A stretch of DNA of 64,000 nt from a bacterium (GTDB lineage: Bacteria; Spirochaetota; Leptospiria; Leptospirales; Leptonemataceae): contig JANSYA010000001.1 of the NCBI GenBank assembly GCA_024742665.1, positions 62,001 to 126,000 on the forward strand, in the 5' to 3' direction. Shown one piece after another: positions 52,670 to 61,999 of this stretch; position 1 is the stretch's first letter, and every line of letters begins with the position of its first letter. Below the pieces are notes generated by a model. The model worked only from the letters and a program-made list of their open reading frames with translations, was not told where the DNA came from and did not search any database. The position numbers were made by a program, and so were the translations under genes.

Positions 52670-53760
52670 TGAGCGATCTACAGATTTCAGTTATTATCAC
52701 GACCCTGAATCGCGAGGCCGACATCGGCTTGACTCTCGATCGACTCGCGGAGCAAAGCCTGGAAGCGGATCGTTTCGAAGTGCTGGTCGTTGACGGCGGT
52801 TCCACGGATCGCACGGAAGAAGTCGTGCGCGAAAGATCCAGGCAGCATGCGCGGCACAGCTTCCGATTTTTACTCGAACGCGAACCCGGAGTCACCGCCG
52901 CCCGTCACCTGGGCGTGAATGAAGCGCGCGGCGAATTTCTGGTATATATCGAAGACGACGCCCGGGCGGAACCGCGCACTCTGGAAGCCATTCTAGAATG
53001 TTTCGCGGACCCGCAGGTGCATCTCGTCGGCGGTCGCTGCGTGCCCGACTACGACAGTCCGCCGCCGGCCTGGCTCGAAACTTTTTTCCAGAGAAGCGAT
53101 GACGGTTTTACCTGCGGCGCTCTGAGTTTGATCGACCAGGGCGATCGAGTCCAGGAAACTTCGCCCCATAACGTGTGGGCTCTGAATTTTTCGATTCGCA
53201 AACAGACCCTGATCGATCTGGGCGGCTTTCATCCCGACCTGATGCCGCCGGGCTATAAAGAATATCAGGGCGACGGCGAAAGCGGCGTCTCGAATAAGCT
53301 GATCGAAAAGAAGCTCAAGGCCGTCTATCATCCCGATGTGACAGTGCACCATCGCATTCAGGCGGATCGTTTCGACGTAGCCTACTTCGAAAAACGTTAT
53401 CGTTTTCAAGGAATCTGCGATTCGTATACGGCGCTGCGCTCCGCGGAGGACGTGCAGACGGAGCTGGGAGACGCTTCCGCCGTTCCAGAAGCGCCGTCGC
53501 GTTTCAGCGAAATATTAAAATCAGCGCACAAGCTGCCTGGAATTCTCGCGGGCAAACTTCGCGGCGCCCTGGGCGACGGCGAAGCGGCCGAGCAGCGACT
53601 CGGAGCGCAGTACTATCGCCAGGCGATGCAGGCCTATCGGGACGGATTCGAATTCCACCGCGAAGCCGCGAAAAAAAATCCGGCGCTGATGGACTGGATT
53701 CGACGGGAAGACTATTTTAACTGCAGCGTCGAAGACTATGTCGGCGGAAAGGGTAACTAA
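52669..53760 (+). CDS. Glycosyltransferase family 2
   Basis: From the ATG at 52669 the protein is 363 residues. The GT-A core reads ISVIITTLNREADIGLTLDRL and VLVVDGGSTDRTEEVV, with YIEDDARAEPRTLEAIL as the DxD-type metal site. HNVWALNFSIRKQTLIDLGGFHPDLMPPG is the acceptor-side block. A C-terminal extension after residue 260 is helical and without a recognised domain. It adds a sugar to the growing lipid-linked glycan in the cytoplasm. Confidence 0.88.
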   Translation: MSDLQISVIITTLNREADIGLTLDRLAEQSLEADRFEVLVVDGGSTDRTEEVVRERSRQHARHSFRFLLEREPGVTAARHLGVNEARGEFLVYIEDDARAEPRTLEAILECFADPQVHLVGGRCVPDYDSPPPAWLETFFQRSDDGFTCGALSLIDQGDRVQETSPHNVWALNFSIRKQTLIDLGGFHPDLMPPGYKEYQGDGESGVSNKLIEKKLKAVYHPDVTVHHRIQADRFDVAYFEKRYRFQGICDSYTALRSAEDVQTELGDASAVPEAPSRFSEILKSAHKLPGILAGKLRGALGDGEAAEQRLGAQYYRQAMQAYRDGFEFHREAAKKNPALMDWIRREDYFNCSVEDYVGGKGN

Positions 53761-53761
53761 T

Positions 53762-54208
53762 ATGATTCAAAAAGTCTTTCACGGAGAGCAGATGCTCGCT
53801 TTGATTCTCAAGGCGGAATACGACGAGCCAGGCATTCAGTTTTTCACGCCGGACGAATTTTCGCAGCAGCTCGCGCATATGAAGCATCCGTCGGGCAAAA
53901 TCATTCAGCCGCATGTTCACAATCCCGTGCCGCGCGAAGTTCAGTTTACCCAGGAAGTCCTGTTTATCAAAAAGGGCAAACTGCGCGTCGACTTCTACGA
54001 CGACGATCAGAACTATCTGGAAAGTTATATTCTAAGCGACGGCGATACGATCTTACTGGCGACCGGCGGACACGGTTTCGAAGTGCTGGAAGATCTGGAA
54101 ATGATCGAAGTCAAGCAGGGGCCCTACGCCGGCGAAGCGGATAAGACCCGCTTTCAAACCCCGGAAATGAAGCTGACGATCAAAGGCAAAGAAGTCGGTA
54201 AGGGATGA
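53762..54208 (+). CDS. Small cupin-fold protein
   Basis: From the ATG at 53762 the protein is 148 residues. IIQPHVHNPVPREV and FTQEVLFIKKGKLRVDFYD contain the cupin His-x-His and Glu metal ligands, and GDTILLATGGHGFEVLEDLEMIEVKQGPY the second cupin motif. Such proteins in glycan loci often act as sugar isomerases or bind sugar ligands (WxcM-like), but this one cannot be placed more closely. It is one base from the glycosyltransferase stop and overlaps the next gene by four bases (ATGA). Confidence 0.75.
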   Translation: MIQKVFHGEQMLALILKAEYDEPGIQFFTPDEFSQQLAHMKHPSGKIIQPHVHNPVPREVQFTQEVLFIKKGKLRVDFYDDDQNYLESYILSDGDTILLATGGHGFEVLEDLEMIEVKQGPYAGEADKTRFQTPEMKLTIKGKEVGKG

Positions 54209-55143
54209 AAACGATACTAAAACGAATCGCGGGCTTCCTGGCGCGCCACATCGAAGAGCGCTTACAGGATGCGCAGCCGGGCAAAAAAGATCTGGCCCAG
54301 ATGCAGGCGACCCAGGCCGTCCTGAGAACGAACGCGCAATTGCTCTATCGGCAAACCGGTCGCGCCCAGGATCTGCGCGATACGGAGTTCAGCTGTTTTT
54401 CTCAGAACTTCGAAGACGGGAATCTGTTCTATCTGTTTAGTTTAATCGGCGAAACCAATCGTACGGCGATTGAGATTTGCGCGGGGGACGGCATCGAATC
54501 CAACAGCGCGAATTTGATTTTGAATCATGGCTGGCGGGCGCTGTTGATCGACGGCAACGCCGAGCAGGTCGAGCGCGGGAAAAAGTTTTTCGACGCCTCG
54601 CCCGCGTCTTCGCTGCAGCCGCCGATCTTCGCTTCGCGCTGGATTACCAGAGACAATATCAACGACTTACTGAGCGAGTACGGTTTCGCCGGGGAAGTGG
54701 ACCTTTTTATTCTAGATATCGACGGCAACGACTACTACGTTTGGGAAGCTCTGAATCAGGTGAATCCGCGGGTGGTGATGTTGGAATTCAACAGCGTCTG
54801 GCCCGCGAAGGCTCGCAAGGTCATACCGTACGCCGAAGACTTCGTCTTCGAACCGAAGCCCGGCTACTGGCTCCACTATTGCGGCGCGTCCCTGGGGGCC
54901 TACCAGTCCCTGGCGCAGCAGAAAGGCTATCGGCTGGTGGGCATCGAAAGTAAGTACGGCTTCAACGCCTACTTCATGCGCAACGACGTGGGCGCCGAGA
55001 TCTTCCCCGAGATCGACGCCGAAGAAGCGTTGACGAAAAATCCGCATCGCATGGCTCATACTCCTTCGTTTCGCGACAATCCCGATCCTGAGTTTCAGGC
55101 GGAGCTCAAGCGAGTCCAGTCGATGCCCTGGCTCGACGTCTGA
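54205..55143 (+). CDS. FkbM-like SAM-fold protein, probable glycan methyltransferase
   Basis: This 312-residue protein begins with a helical region. A motif AIEICAGDGIESNSANLIL (SAM-like glycine loop), LLIDGNAEQVERGKKFF, and FILDIDGNDYYVWEAL follow, in the order seen in FkbM enzymes. The sequence is more divergent than the other FkbM copies, and related proteins are often listed only as hypothetical. It is coupled to the cupin gene by an ATGA overlap. The acceptor is unknown. Confidence 0.65.
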   Translation: MKTILKRIAGFLARHIEERLQDAQPGKKDLAQMQATQAVLRTNAQLLYRQTGRAQDLRDTEFSCFSQNFEDGNLFYLFSLIGETNRTAIEICAGDGIESNSANLILNHGWRALLIDGNAEQVERGKKFFDASPASSLQPPIFASRWITRDNINDLLSEYGFAGEVDLFILDIDGNDYYVWEALNQVNPRVVMLEFNSVWPAKARKVIPYAEDFVFEPKPGYWLHYCGASLGAYQSLAQQKGYRLVGIESKYGFNAYFMRNDVGAEIFPEIDAEEALTKNPHRMAHTPSFRDNPDPEFQAELKRVQSMPWLDV

Positions 55144-55214
55144 GCGGCGAAAGGCCGCGCGCGCGTACATAAAAGCGAAAACGCATCGACTATAAACAAT
55201 AGCTTCCGGAATTC

Positions 55215-56003
55215 ATGAAGACACTGCTGAAAAAAATCATTCGATCCGTCGGGCTGGACCTTCGTCGTTATCGTCCCGGAGACGAATACGATCCCGGGAA
55301 GCGGACGATGGAGTCGGTGCTCGCGAATATTCGCCGCATTGGATTTCGCCCGGGAACGGTCGTCGATGTGGGCGTGGCCGGCGGAACCTACGCTCTGTAC
55401 GAAACCTTTCCGGAAGCGAAGCATCTGCTCGTGGAACCCCTGAAAGAATTTAATCCAGAGCTGGAAAAGATCTGCGAAAAATTCGACGCCTCGTACGTGA
55501 ACGCCGCCGCCGGATCGGAAGAAGCCGAGCTGAGCTTTAACGTGCACGTCGAACATCTCGAAGGCTCTTCGTTTTACAAAGAAGAAATGGGCGCTTCGTT
55601 TGACGGCGAAGAACGCAAAGTTCAGTGCAAACGCGTCGATAAACTCGTGCGAGAACGATCTCTGCCCGGTCCCTATATTCTCAAGGCCGACGTGCAGGGC
55701 GGGGAATTGGACGTCGTCGACGGCGCGGCCGAAATTCTGGACGAGTGCGAAATCATCATCCTGGAAATTTCGACTTTCTATTTTATGAAGGGCGCTCCCG
55801 ATCTTTTCGATACGGCGGAGTACATGAAAAAGAAAGGCTACGTCATTTACGATATCTTCGATCTGGGAGAGCGGCCTCTGGACGGAGCGCTGGCGCAGAT
55901 GGACATCGCCTTCGTAAAAGAAAACGGACTTTTTCGCACCGATCACTCTTTCGCCCGGGCGCAGCAGTGGCGCGAGATGACCGGCAAAACCGGCGAAGAA
56001 TAG
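55215..56003 (+). CDS. FkbM-family methyltransferase
   Basis: This 262-residue FkbM-type methyltransferase has [18 protein letters not shown] as SAM site, [15 protein letters not shown], and [21 protein letters not shown], the family post-motif in which Asp and Gly are conserved. It probably methylates a sugar in the exported glycan. It lies directly before fcl with a 32-bp gap. Confidence 0.87.
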   Translation: MKTLLKKIIRSVGLDLRRYRPGDEYDPGKRTMESVLANIRRIGFRPGTVVDVGVAGGTYALYETFPEAKHLLVEPLKEFNPELEKICEKFDASYVNAAAGSEEAELSFNVHVEHLEGSSFYKEEMGASFDGEERKVQCKRVDKLVRERSLPGPYILKADVQGGELDVVDGAAEILDECEIIILEISTFYFMKGAPDLFDTAEYMKKKGYVIYDIFDLGERPLDGALAQMDIAFVKENGLFRTDHSFARAQQWREMTGKTGEE

Positions 56004-56035
56004 TTATTATAGAATCTCATACTGGAAGAACTACT

Positions 56036-56968
56036 ATGGAAAAAAACGCTAAGATCTACGTCGCGGGACATCGCGGGCTGGTCGGTTCGGCCATCATGCG
56101 AGTGCTGGAACGCGACGGCTATACCAACGTCATCAGCCGGACTCATAAAGAGCTGGATCTGATTGATCGTAAACAGACCGACGAATTTTTCGCGAAGGAA
56201 AAGCCGGAGTACGTATTTCTGGCGGCCGCCATGGTAGGCGGAATTCACGCGAATAATACTTACCCGGCGGATTTCATCTGGAGCAATTTGCAGATTCAGG
56301 GCAATGTCATCGACGCGGCTCAGAAGAACGGCGTGAAGAAGCTGCTATTTTTGGGTTCTTCGTGCATCTATCCGAAATTCGCGCCGCAGCCGATGAACGA
56401 AGATCAGCTGCTCGCGGGCAAGCTGGAGCCGACGAACGAACCGTACGCGGTGGCGAAGATCGCCGGTATCATCATGTGCCAGAGTTACAATCGCCAGTAC
56501 GGCACCGACTTCATTTCGGTGATGCCGACGAACCTGTACGGGCCCGGCGACAACTATCATCCCGAGAACTCGCACGTGCTGCCGGCCTTGATTCGTCGCT
56601 TTCACGAAGCGAAAGTAAGCAAGGCGCCTGAAGTCGTGGTATGGGGCACCGGCAAACCACAGCGCGAATTTTTATACTCCGACGATCTGGCCGACGCCTG
56701 TGTCTTTTTGATTAACAACTATTCGGGTCAGGACATCGTAAATATCGGTTCCGGAATCGAAGTGACGATCGAAGAGCTCGCCCGCACGATTTCAGAAGTT
56801 GTCGGCTACGAAGGTCAGGTTCAGTTTGATACGACCAAACCGGACGGCACGCCGCGCAAGCTGATGGACTCCGGCAAACTGCACGCCATGGGTTGGAGTC
56901 ACAAAGTAAAACTACGCGACGGTCTGGCGATGGCTTATGCAGCCTTTCAGAAAGAGCAGGAAGGCTGA
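56036..56968 (+). CDS. fcl: GDP-L-fucose synthase
   Basis: From the ATG at 56036 the protein is 310 residues. [81 protein letters not shown] (YxxxK) and [21 protein letters not shown] are the full set of GDP-fucose synthase signatures. The enzyme epimerises and reduces the product of Gmd to GDP-L-fucose. The user is probably the GT10 fucosyltransferase at 62000. The open frame upstream of the ATG overlaps the FkbM gene and is not coding. Confidence 0.95.
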   Translation: MEKNAKIYVAGHRGLVGSAIMRVLERDGYTNVISRTHKELDLIDRKQTDEFFAKEKPEYVFLAAAMVGGIHANNTYPADFIWSNLQIQGNVIDAAQKNGVKKLLFLGSSCIYPKFAPQPMNEDQLLAGKLEPTNEPYAVAKIAGIIMCQSYNRQYGTDFISVMPTNLYGPGDNYHPENSHVLPALIRRFHEAKVSKAPEVVVWGTGKPQREFLYSDDLADACVFLINNYSGQDIVNIGSGIEVTIEELARTISEVVGYEGQVQFDTTKPDGTPRKLMDSGKLHAMGWSHKVKLRDGLAMAYAAFQKEQEG

Positions 56969-56979
56969 GCTCTTCTCCG

Positions 56980-57726
56980 GTGCCGCAACACATTCCAATA
57001 CAGGTCTGCGAAGACGAGCAAGCGATCCTTGACGCTCTCTTTTCGCCGGAGCAAAGCGGCGAACAACAGGACGAGCTGCGGCTGCTGGGATTTTCCGGCG
57101 GCTCGATCGTGCAGGTCTTCGCTGAATATCGCGAGCGGATGATTGAGGCCGCGCAGGCGGGTGGCTGGCGTATCTTTCTCGTCGACGAACGTCAGGTGCC
57201 GGTGGAAGACCCGGACTCGAACTGCGGTCAATTCATGCGTAAGGTCTTTCGCGAAGCGGGGATCTTTCATTTGCACTCGATTCGCTCGGATCTCGATTTG
57301 GACCAATGCGCGGCCGATTATGAACGGCGCTTTGCGCAGGCTTGCCTGGATACGGAACGCGATCGCTTTGATCTGGTCGTTATGGGCATCGGCCCGGACG
57401 GTCACTGCGCTTCGCTCTTTCCGAATCACGACTCCGGACGTTTTGCGATTCAAAGCAAAGATCAGGCGGGCGCATCCGCGGTCGTCCCCGATGCCGGGGG
57501 GATTGTAATTCCCGTGCGAAACGCGCCAAAGCCGCCGCCGAATCGCATTAGCTTTTCCGGTCCGGCTCTGGCCGCCGCGAAGCGCATTCGTTTTCTGGTG
57601 CGCGGCGAAGCCAAGCGGGATCTGATTGAAATGCTGCGCAGCGATCCCGAAGCCTATCCGGCGGGACGTCTGTTGTGCAAGCATCCCGACGCGAAAATTC
57701 TGGCGGACCCCGCCGCCGCTTCCTGA
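56980..57726 (+). CDS. 6-phosphogluconolactonase-like protein
   Basis: From a GTG at 56980 the protein is 248 residues. GFSGGSIVQVFAEY, WRIFLVDERQVPVEDPDSNCG and LVVMGIGPDGHCASLFPNH match the SolABC (Pgl/DevB) family, which hydrolyses 6-phosphogluconolactone in the pentose phosphate pathway. The catalytic region GxGPDGHxASLFP is intact. No zwf or gnd is near. Its insertion between fcl and a glycosyltransferase is odd and may reflect either chance transfer or a role with a sugar-phosphate lactone. Confidence 0.85.
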   Translation: MPQHIPIQVCEDEQAILDALFSPEQSGEQQDELRLLGFSGGSIVQVFAEYRERMIEAAQAGGWRIFLVDERQVPVEDPDSNCGQFMRKVFREAGIFHLHSIRSDLDLDQCAADYERRFAQACLDTERDRFDLVVMGIGPDGHCASLFPNHDSGRFAIQSKDQAGASAVVPDAGGIVIPVRNAPKPPPNRISFSGPALAAAKRIRFLVRGEAKRDLIEMLRSDPEAYPAGRLLCKHPDAKILADPAAAS

Positions 57727-57790
57727 ATCGTCGCGCTGTCCGGCGCGCTTTGCTTTCGTACCCACACTAACCGTTCCCGCTATTCCGACC

Positions 57791-59137
57791 ATGTCCGCTG
57801 AAAACAGGCCAAAACGAATCGCCTTCTTCTTGTACGAATCCCGGGAACTCTCCACCTATCCTACGATTACAAACGCGGCAGAGCTCCTGGCGCGCGATGG
57901 CTACCAGGTCGACATCTATTTGCCGGAGCACATGCTGTGCGATATTCAGATCCCCGGCATTACATTGATTCATAGCTCCCGTGCGAATTCCGCCGATTAT
58001 ATTCGTTCGACGCTGCGCCGGCTGCAAAAATCAAAAGCAGCATACGATTTCTTTTTCGCCGCGTACTTCGAAGGCCTGGCGATCGCGGCGCTCGCCCAGA
58101 AGCTGAGCACGAAAAGAACGAAAAGAATATTAAGAACGCCGATCGTATATCTGTCGATGGAGCTGATCTACGGCGATTATGCGCACGAACTGGAAACGAT
58201 CCTGAAAGATCCGGCGACGAAACGCTATCGCCGGCTATTATTTCTACTGCGATTAGTCGAAATGACGGAAGCTCTTTGGTCCAGGCTGCCGGCGATGATC
58301 GCCCGTCCGTTTCAAAAGATTCGGGACAGCCAGGGAATTGGTCGCGTCGCTTCGGCCCGCTATCACCGGAGCGTGCTCGATGAAACCCTGAGCGTCGCGC
58401 GGGAAGCCGTCGCTTTTTCGATCGTCCAGGACGAGCATCGCGAAAGCGTCCTGCGTCGCGAATTTGATTTCGTCGATCGCACGGTTCGTTTGCCGAATAG
58501 CTATATCGGCTTTGAATACGGAGCCTCCGATTTCGCGAAGCGGCGTTTCGGAGTGCCGGGCGGCAAGAAGATCGTTTTGTATTCCGGCGCCGTCGAGCGC
58601 GGCTTCGGGAGCGAGTTCTTCAAATTGCCCGGCCAGCTCGGCGAAGACTTCGTGCTGATTGTAAACGCCTACAGTCGCGACGGCTATCTGAACGAACTGC
58701 GCGGCGAGTTAAGCGGCGATTTAGAAAGCGGACGTTTGATCTTAAACGATACGCTGCTATCGGATGCGGACTACGAGCAGCTGGTGCAGAGCAGTCGCAT
58801 CTGCCTCGCCTGGTACGGTCCGCCGGATGACGGCGACGATAATATGTTTTATTTAGGACTATCGTCCGGGAAAATGAATCGTTATCTCGCGTGTGGTCGA
58901 CCGGTGATCGTGCCGGATTATTATTTCGGATATCGCGAGCTGATGCAGGAGACGGGGGCCGGTATCGCCTGCTCACGCGTCGCCGAAATCGCGCCGGCCA
59001 TTATGAAAATCGACGAGAATTACGATTCCTATCGCCAACATGTGAAGACCTTTTTCGAAAGCGAACTTGAATTCGAGACCTGCTTTCAGGGCGTGCTGGA
59101 CGAAATGCGAAGAACGACTCAAGAGGCAAGCCAATGA
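57791..59137 (+). CDS. Glycosyltransferase, GT-B fold (GT4-like)
   Basis: From the ATG at 57791 the protein is 448 residues. The N-terminal half starts KRIAFFLYESRELSTYPTITNAAELL, typical of GT-B transferases. The C-terminal half carries KKIVLYSGAVERGFG, an ILNDTLLSDADYEQLVQSS segment and MNRYLACGRPVIVPDYYFGYREL, the donor-binding E/L-x-x-A-x-G-x-P-V block. The exact GT family and sugar are unknown. The stop overlaps the next ATG (ATGA). Confidence 0.8.
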   Translation: MSAENRPKRIAFFLYESRELSTYPTITNAAELLARDGYQVDIYLPEHMLCDIQIPGITLIHSSRANSADYIRSTLRRLQKSKAAYDFFFAAYFEGLAIAALAQKLSTKRTKRILRTPIVYLSMELIYGDYAHELETILKDPATKRYRRLLFLLRLVEMTEALWSRLPAMIARPFQKIRDSQGIGRVASARYHRSVLDETLSVAREAVAFSIVQDEHRESVLRREFDFVDRTVRLPNSYIGFEYGASDFAKRRFGVPGGKKIVLYSGAVERGFGSEFFKLPGQLGEDFVLIVNAYSRDGYLNELRGELSGDLESGRLILNDTLLSDADYEQLVQSSRICLAWYGPPDDGDDNMFYLGLSSGKMNRYLACGRPVIVPDYYFGYRELMQETGAGIACSRVAEIAPAIMKIDENYDSYRQHVKTFFESELEFETCFQGVLDEMRRTTQEASQ

Positions 59138-60297
59138 GCGAAGAACAGCCGTTCATCCCCGTATGCGAGCCGGCGCTGCTCGGCAACGAACTGGAATATG
59201 TTTCGGAAGCGGTGCGCACCGGCTGGATTTCGTCTTCCGGCAAGTACGTCGGCGAATTCGAACGCAGCTTCGCGGAGTACTGCGGCGTAAAATACGGCGT
59301 GGGGGTTTGCAACGGCACCGTCGCCATTCACCTGGCGCTGCGAGCGGCGGGCGTCGGGCCGGGCGATGAAGTCGTGATTCCCGATTTCACGATGATCGCG
59401 ACGGCCTTCGCCGTGTGTTACGCCGGCGCGAAGCCGGTCTTCGTCGACGTCGACGCGCGAACCTGGAATATGGATCCGGACGCCTTCGAAGCGGCGATCA
59501 CTTCGAAGACGAAGGCCGTCATTCCCGTGCATATCATGGGTTTGCCCTGCGCTATGAATGCAATCCAGGCGATCGCCGACCGGCACGGAATCGCCGTGAT
59601 TGAAGACGCCGCGGAATCCCACGGCGCGGAATACGACGGCCGCAAGACCGGCGGGCTCGCTAAGATGGCGGCCTTCAGTTTTTTTGCGAATAAGAATCTG
59701 ACTACCGGCGAAGGCGGGATGGTCGTAACTGACGACGAAGAGCTGTACCAAAGGCTGAAGTACCTGAAGAATCTGGCCTTTCCCCTGGGTGCGGCGCGCG
59801 AATACGTGCACGACGAGATCGGATTCAATTATCGGCTTTCGAATTTGCACGCGGCGGTGGGCCTCGCCCAGGTCGAAAAGGCCGACGACTACCGACGCAT
59901 GCGCATCGAAAATCACGAGCTCTATAGAAAGCATCTGAGCGATATTCCAGGCATAGAACATCAATTCGATCCGGTCCACGATTCCGGCGTCGCGGACGGG
60001 AGCGAGACGCGGGCCGTTCACGTCCACTGGATGAACGCGATCTGCCTCGATCCGAAAGAGTTCGGCGTCGGCCGGGACGAGCTGATGTCGCGCCTGAAAG
60101 CCGTGGGAATCGACAGTCGAAAACTGTTTACAGGAATGCACCGACAGAAATCCTTACGGGACTACGGCTGCGACGTCGGCGGAGAATTTCCGCAGACGGA
60201 TCGCCTGGCCGCAAACGGTCTGTATCTGCCTTCGTCCAGCACTCTCGACGAAGCCGCGATCAGGCGCATTTGCGCGGCGGTGCGAGACGCGCGCTAA
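59134..60297 (+). CDS. GDP-perosamine synthase-like DegT aminotransferase
   Basis: This 387-residue PLP enzyme of the DegT family has the perosamine-synthase start FIPVCEPALLGNELEYVSEA followed by TGWISSSGKYV. AVCNGT-type site VGVCNGTVAIHLALRA, VIPDFTMIATAFA, VIEDAAESHGAEYDG and the PLP lysine in FFANKNLTTGEGGM are all present. It would aminate GDP-4-keto-6-deoxymannose (from Gmd) to GDP-perosamine. The sequence does not separate this from a few other 4-aminotransferases, so the substrate is a strong guess supported by gmd in the locus. Confidence 0.83.
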   Translation: MSEEQPFIPVCEPALLGNELEYVSEAVRTGWISSSGKYVGEFERSFAEYCGVKYGVGVCNGTVAIHLALRAAGVGPGDEVVIPDFTMIATAFAVCYAGAKPVFVDVDARTWNMDPDAFEAAITSKTKAVIPVHIMGLPCAMNAIQAIADRHGIAVIEDAAESHGAEYDGRKTGGLAKMAAFSFFANKNLTTGEGGMVVTDDEELYQRLKYLKNLAFPLGAAREYVHDEIGFNYRLSNLHAAVGLAQVEKADDYRRMRIENHELYRKHLSDIPGIEHQFDPVHDSGVADGSETRAVHVHWMNAICLDPKEFGVGRDELMSRLKAVGIDSRKLFTGMHRQKSLRDYGCDVGGEFPQTDRLAANGLYLPSSSTLDEAAIRRICAAVRDAR

Positions 60298-60346
60298 ACG
60301 CTGAGCGTAAGTGCGAACACGTACTACCCAGAAGGAATAAAAAAGC

Positions 60347-61120
60347 ATGGCGGTCTTCGGAGCTTATTCGAAATATTATAATCTCTTGTATCGTGATAAA
60401 GACTACGAGGGCGAAGTAAAGTACCTGCAGAGTCTGCTTTCGCGATTCGCCGGCGGCGAAACGGGGAGTCTAATGGAGCTCGGCTGCGGAACCGGCAATC
60501 ACGCTTTCCTCTTCGGTCGAGACGGCGTGGCCGTTTACGGAGTCGATCAGTCCGCGGACATGATCGCCGAAGCGAAAGATCGCCAGGCGCGAGTCGGCGA
60601 ACATCTAAAGGCGCAGCCCGAGTTTCACGAAGGAGACGTGCGTAACTATCGCGCGAATCGCAGCTTCGACGCGGTCTGTTCTTTGTTTCACGTCGTCAGC
60701 TATCAAAATTCGAACGAAGATTTGCTGGCCGAATTTCAGACAGCCCGAGCGCACTTAGAACCGGGCGGCCTATTTATTTTCGACGTCTGGTACGGTCCCG
60801 CAGTACTGAGCGATCCTCCGGTAGTCCGGGTGAAACGTCTGGCGGACGAGTCTACGGAAGTGACTCGCCTGGCGGAGCCTGAACTCCACGCGGAGCGCAA
60901 CATCGTCGACGTAAACTACGAAGTCATCGTCAAAGATCGCGCTTCGGGCGCCGTCGAAGCGGTCAAAGAAACGCATCACATGCGATATCTGTTCACGCCC
61001 GAATTGGAATTCTTTCTCAAGCAGGCCGGTTTTTCTGAAATTCTGCACAGCGAAGAGTGGATGACCGGCGACGCGCCTTCGACCGAAACCTGGGGAGTCG
61101 TTTTCGTCGCCCGGGTTTGA
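60347..61120 (+). CDS. Class I SAM-dependent methyltransferase
   Basis: This 257-residue protein has the N-terminal FGAYSKYYNLLYRDKDYEGE typical of a methyltransferase group in nucleotide-sugar loci. The SAM site is SLMELGCGTGNHAFLFG, with VYGVDQSADMIAEAK, FDAVCSLFHVVSYQ and GGLFIFDVWYGP. An AAGGAA ribosome site precedes the ATG. It follows the perosamine-synthase-like gene by 49 bp and may modify the amino sugar, for example N-methylation; that is inference. Confidence 0.85.
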   Translation: MAVFGAYSKYYNLLYRDKDYEGEVKYLQSLLSRFAGGETGSLMELGCGTGNHAFLFGRDGVAVYGVDQSADMIAEAKDRQARVGEHLKAQPEFHEGDVRNYRANRSFDAVCSLFHVVSYQNSNEDLLAEFQTARAHLEPGGLFIFDVWYGPAVLSDPPVVRVKRLADESTEVTRLAEPELHAERNIVDVNYEVIVKDRASGAVEAVKETHHMRYLFTPELEFFLKQAGFSEILHSEEWMTGDAPSTETWGVVFVARV

Positions 61121-61206
61121 GCTAGTCGAGATGATTTTTGCACTCATGATGTGCGCACGACTTCAACGGCGACCTTTACGCCGCCTATATAAGCAGGAAT
61201 CGAATA

Positions 61207-61989
61207 ATGATGTATTTGAAAAAATTGTTACGACCGTTCTTTAAACCGTATTTCGCGTGGCGTGAGGCCAGGGCTCATATTGTAAGGAACGCTCAGTTTC
61301 GAGCTGAAGATCAGAGCCGGGTTGATTTTTACTCTCAATTCGTAGGAAAGGGCGAACTGGTATTTGACGTCGGTGCGAATGTCGGTAACCGTGTTCGGGC
61401 TTTTTTAGCATTGGATGCGAGGGTGTTGGCGATAGAGCCTCAAAGAGCGTGCGCGAAAATACTCCGATCATCTTTTGGAGCGCAAAACGGATTTAAGCTT
61501 TGCGCAAAGGGTGTGTCCACGGCCGAAGGAGAGGCGGAAATTTATATTAGTAATGTGAATACGATATCCTCGTTCTCTGAAGGTTGGATACAAGCAGTGA
61601 AAAAAAGCGGCCGCTTCAGTGAGTTTAATTGGAGTCGCAAGCAGAAAGTCGAAATGACAACATTGGACCGTCTGATCGAGTCATATGGATTGCCATCGTT
61701 TATCAAAATTGACGTGGAAGGCTTTGAATTCGAAGTAGTCGGCGGCCTATCGCAACCTGTAGATTGTGTATCGATTGAGTTTACACCTGAATATTTTCAG
61801 AATACGCTTAACTGCATTATGCATATGGATAAGCTTCATGAAGGAAATTGTTCTTATCAGCTTTCGCTCGGAGAGTCTATGGTATTCGAACTACCAGAGT
61901 GGTGTGATAGAGCTGGAATCGAGAAAGCGCTAAATTCGTATCGGAAGTCTTCTGGCTTGTTTGGCGACATCTATATTCGCAAAGGCTAA
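61207..61989 (+). CDS. FkbM-family methyltransferase (AT-rich)
   Basis: This 260-residue FkbM-type methyltransferase has ELVFDVGANVGNRVRAFL as SAM site, AIEPQRACAKIL, and FIKIDVEGFEFEVVGGL. Codon use changes here: AT-ending codons, TTA, ATA and AGA become common, unlike genes upstream. An AGGAA ribosome site precedes the ATG. The change suggests recent acquisition of the right-hand end of the locus. Confidence 0.87.
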   Translation: MMYLKKLLRPFFKPYFAWREARAHIVRNAQFRAEDQSRVDFYSQFVGKGELVFDVGANVGNRVRAFLALDARVLAIEPQRACAKILRSSFGAQNGFKLCAKGVSTAEGEAEIYISNVNTISSFSEGWIQAVKKSGRFSEFNWSRKQKVEMTTLDRLIESYGLPSFIKIDVEGFEFEVVGGLSQPVDCVSIEFTPEYFQNTLNCIMHMDKLHEGNCSYQLSLGESMVFELPEWCDRAGIEKALNSYRKSSGLFGDIYIRKG

Positions 61990-61999
61990 GGAAATTCTG

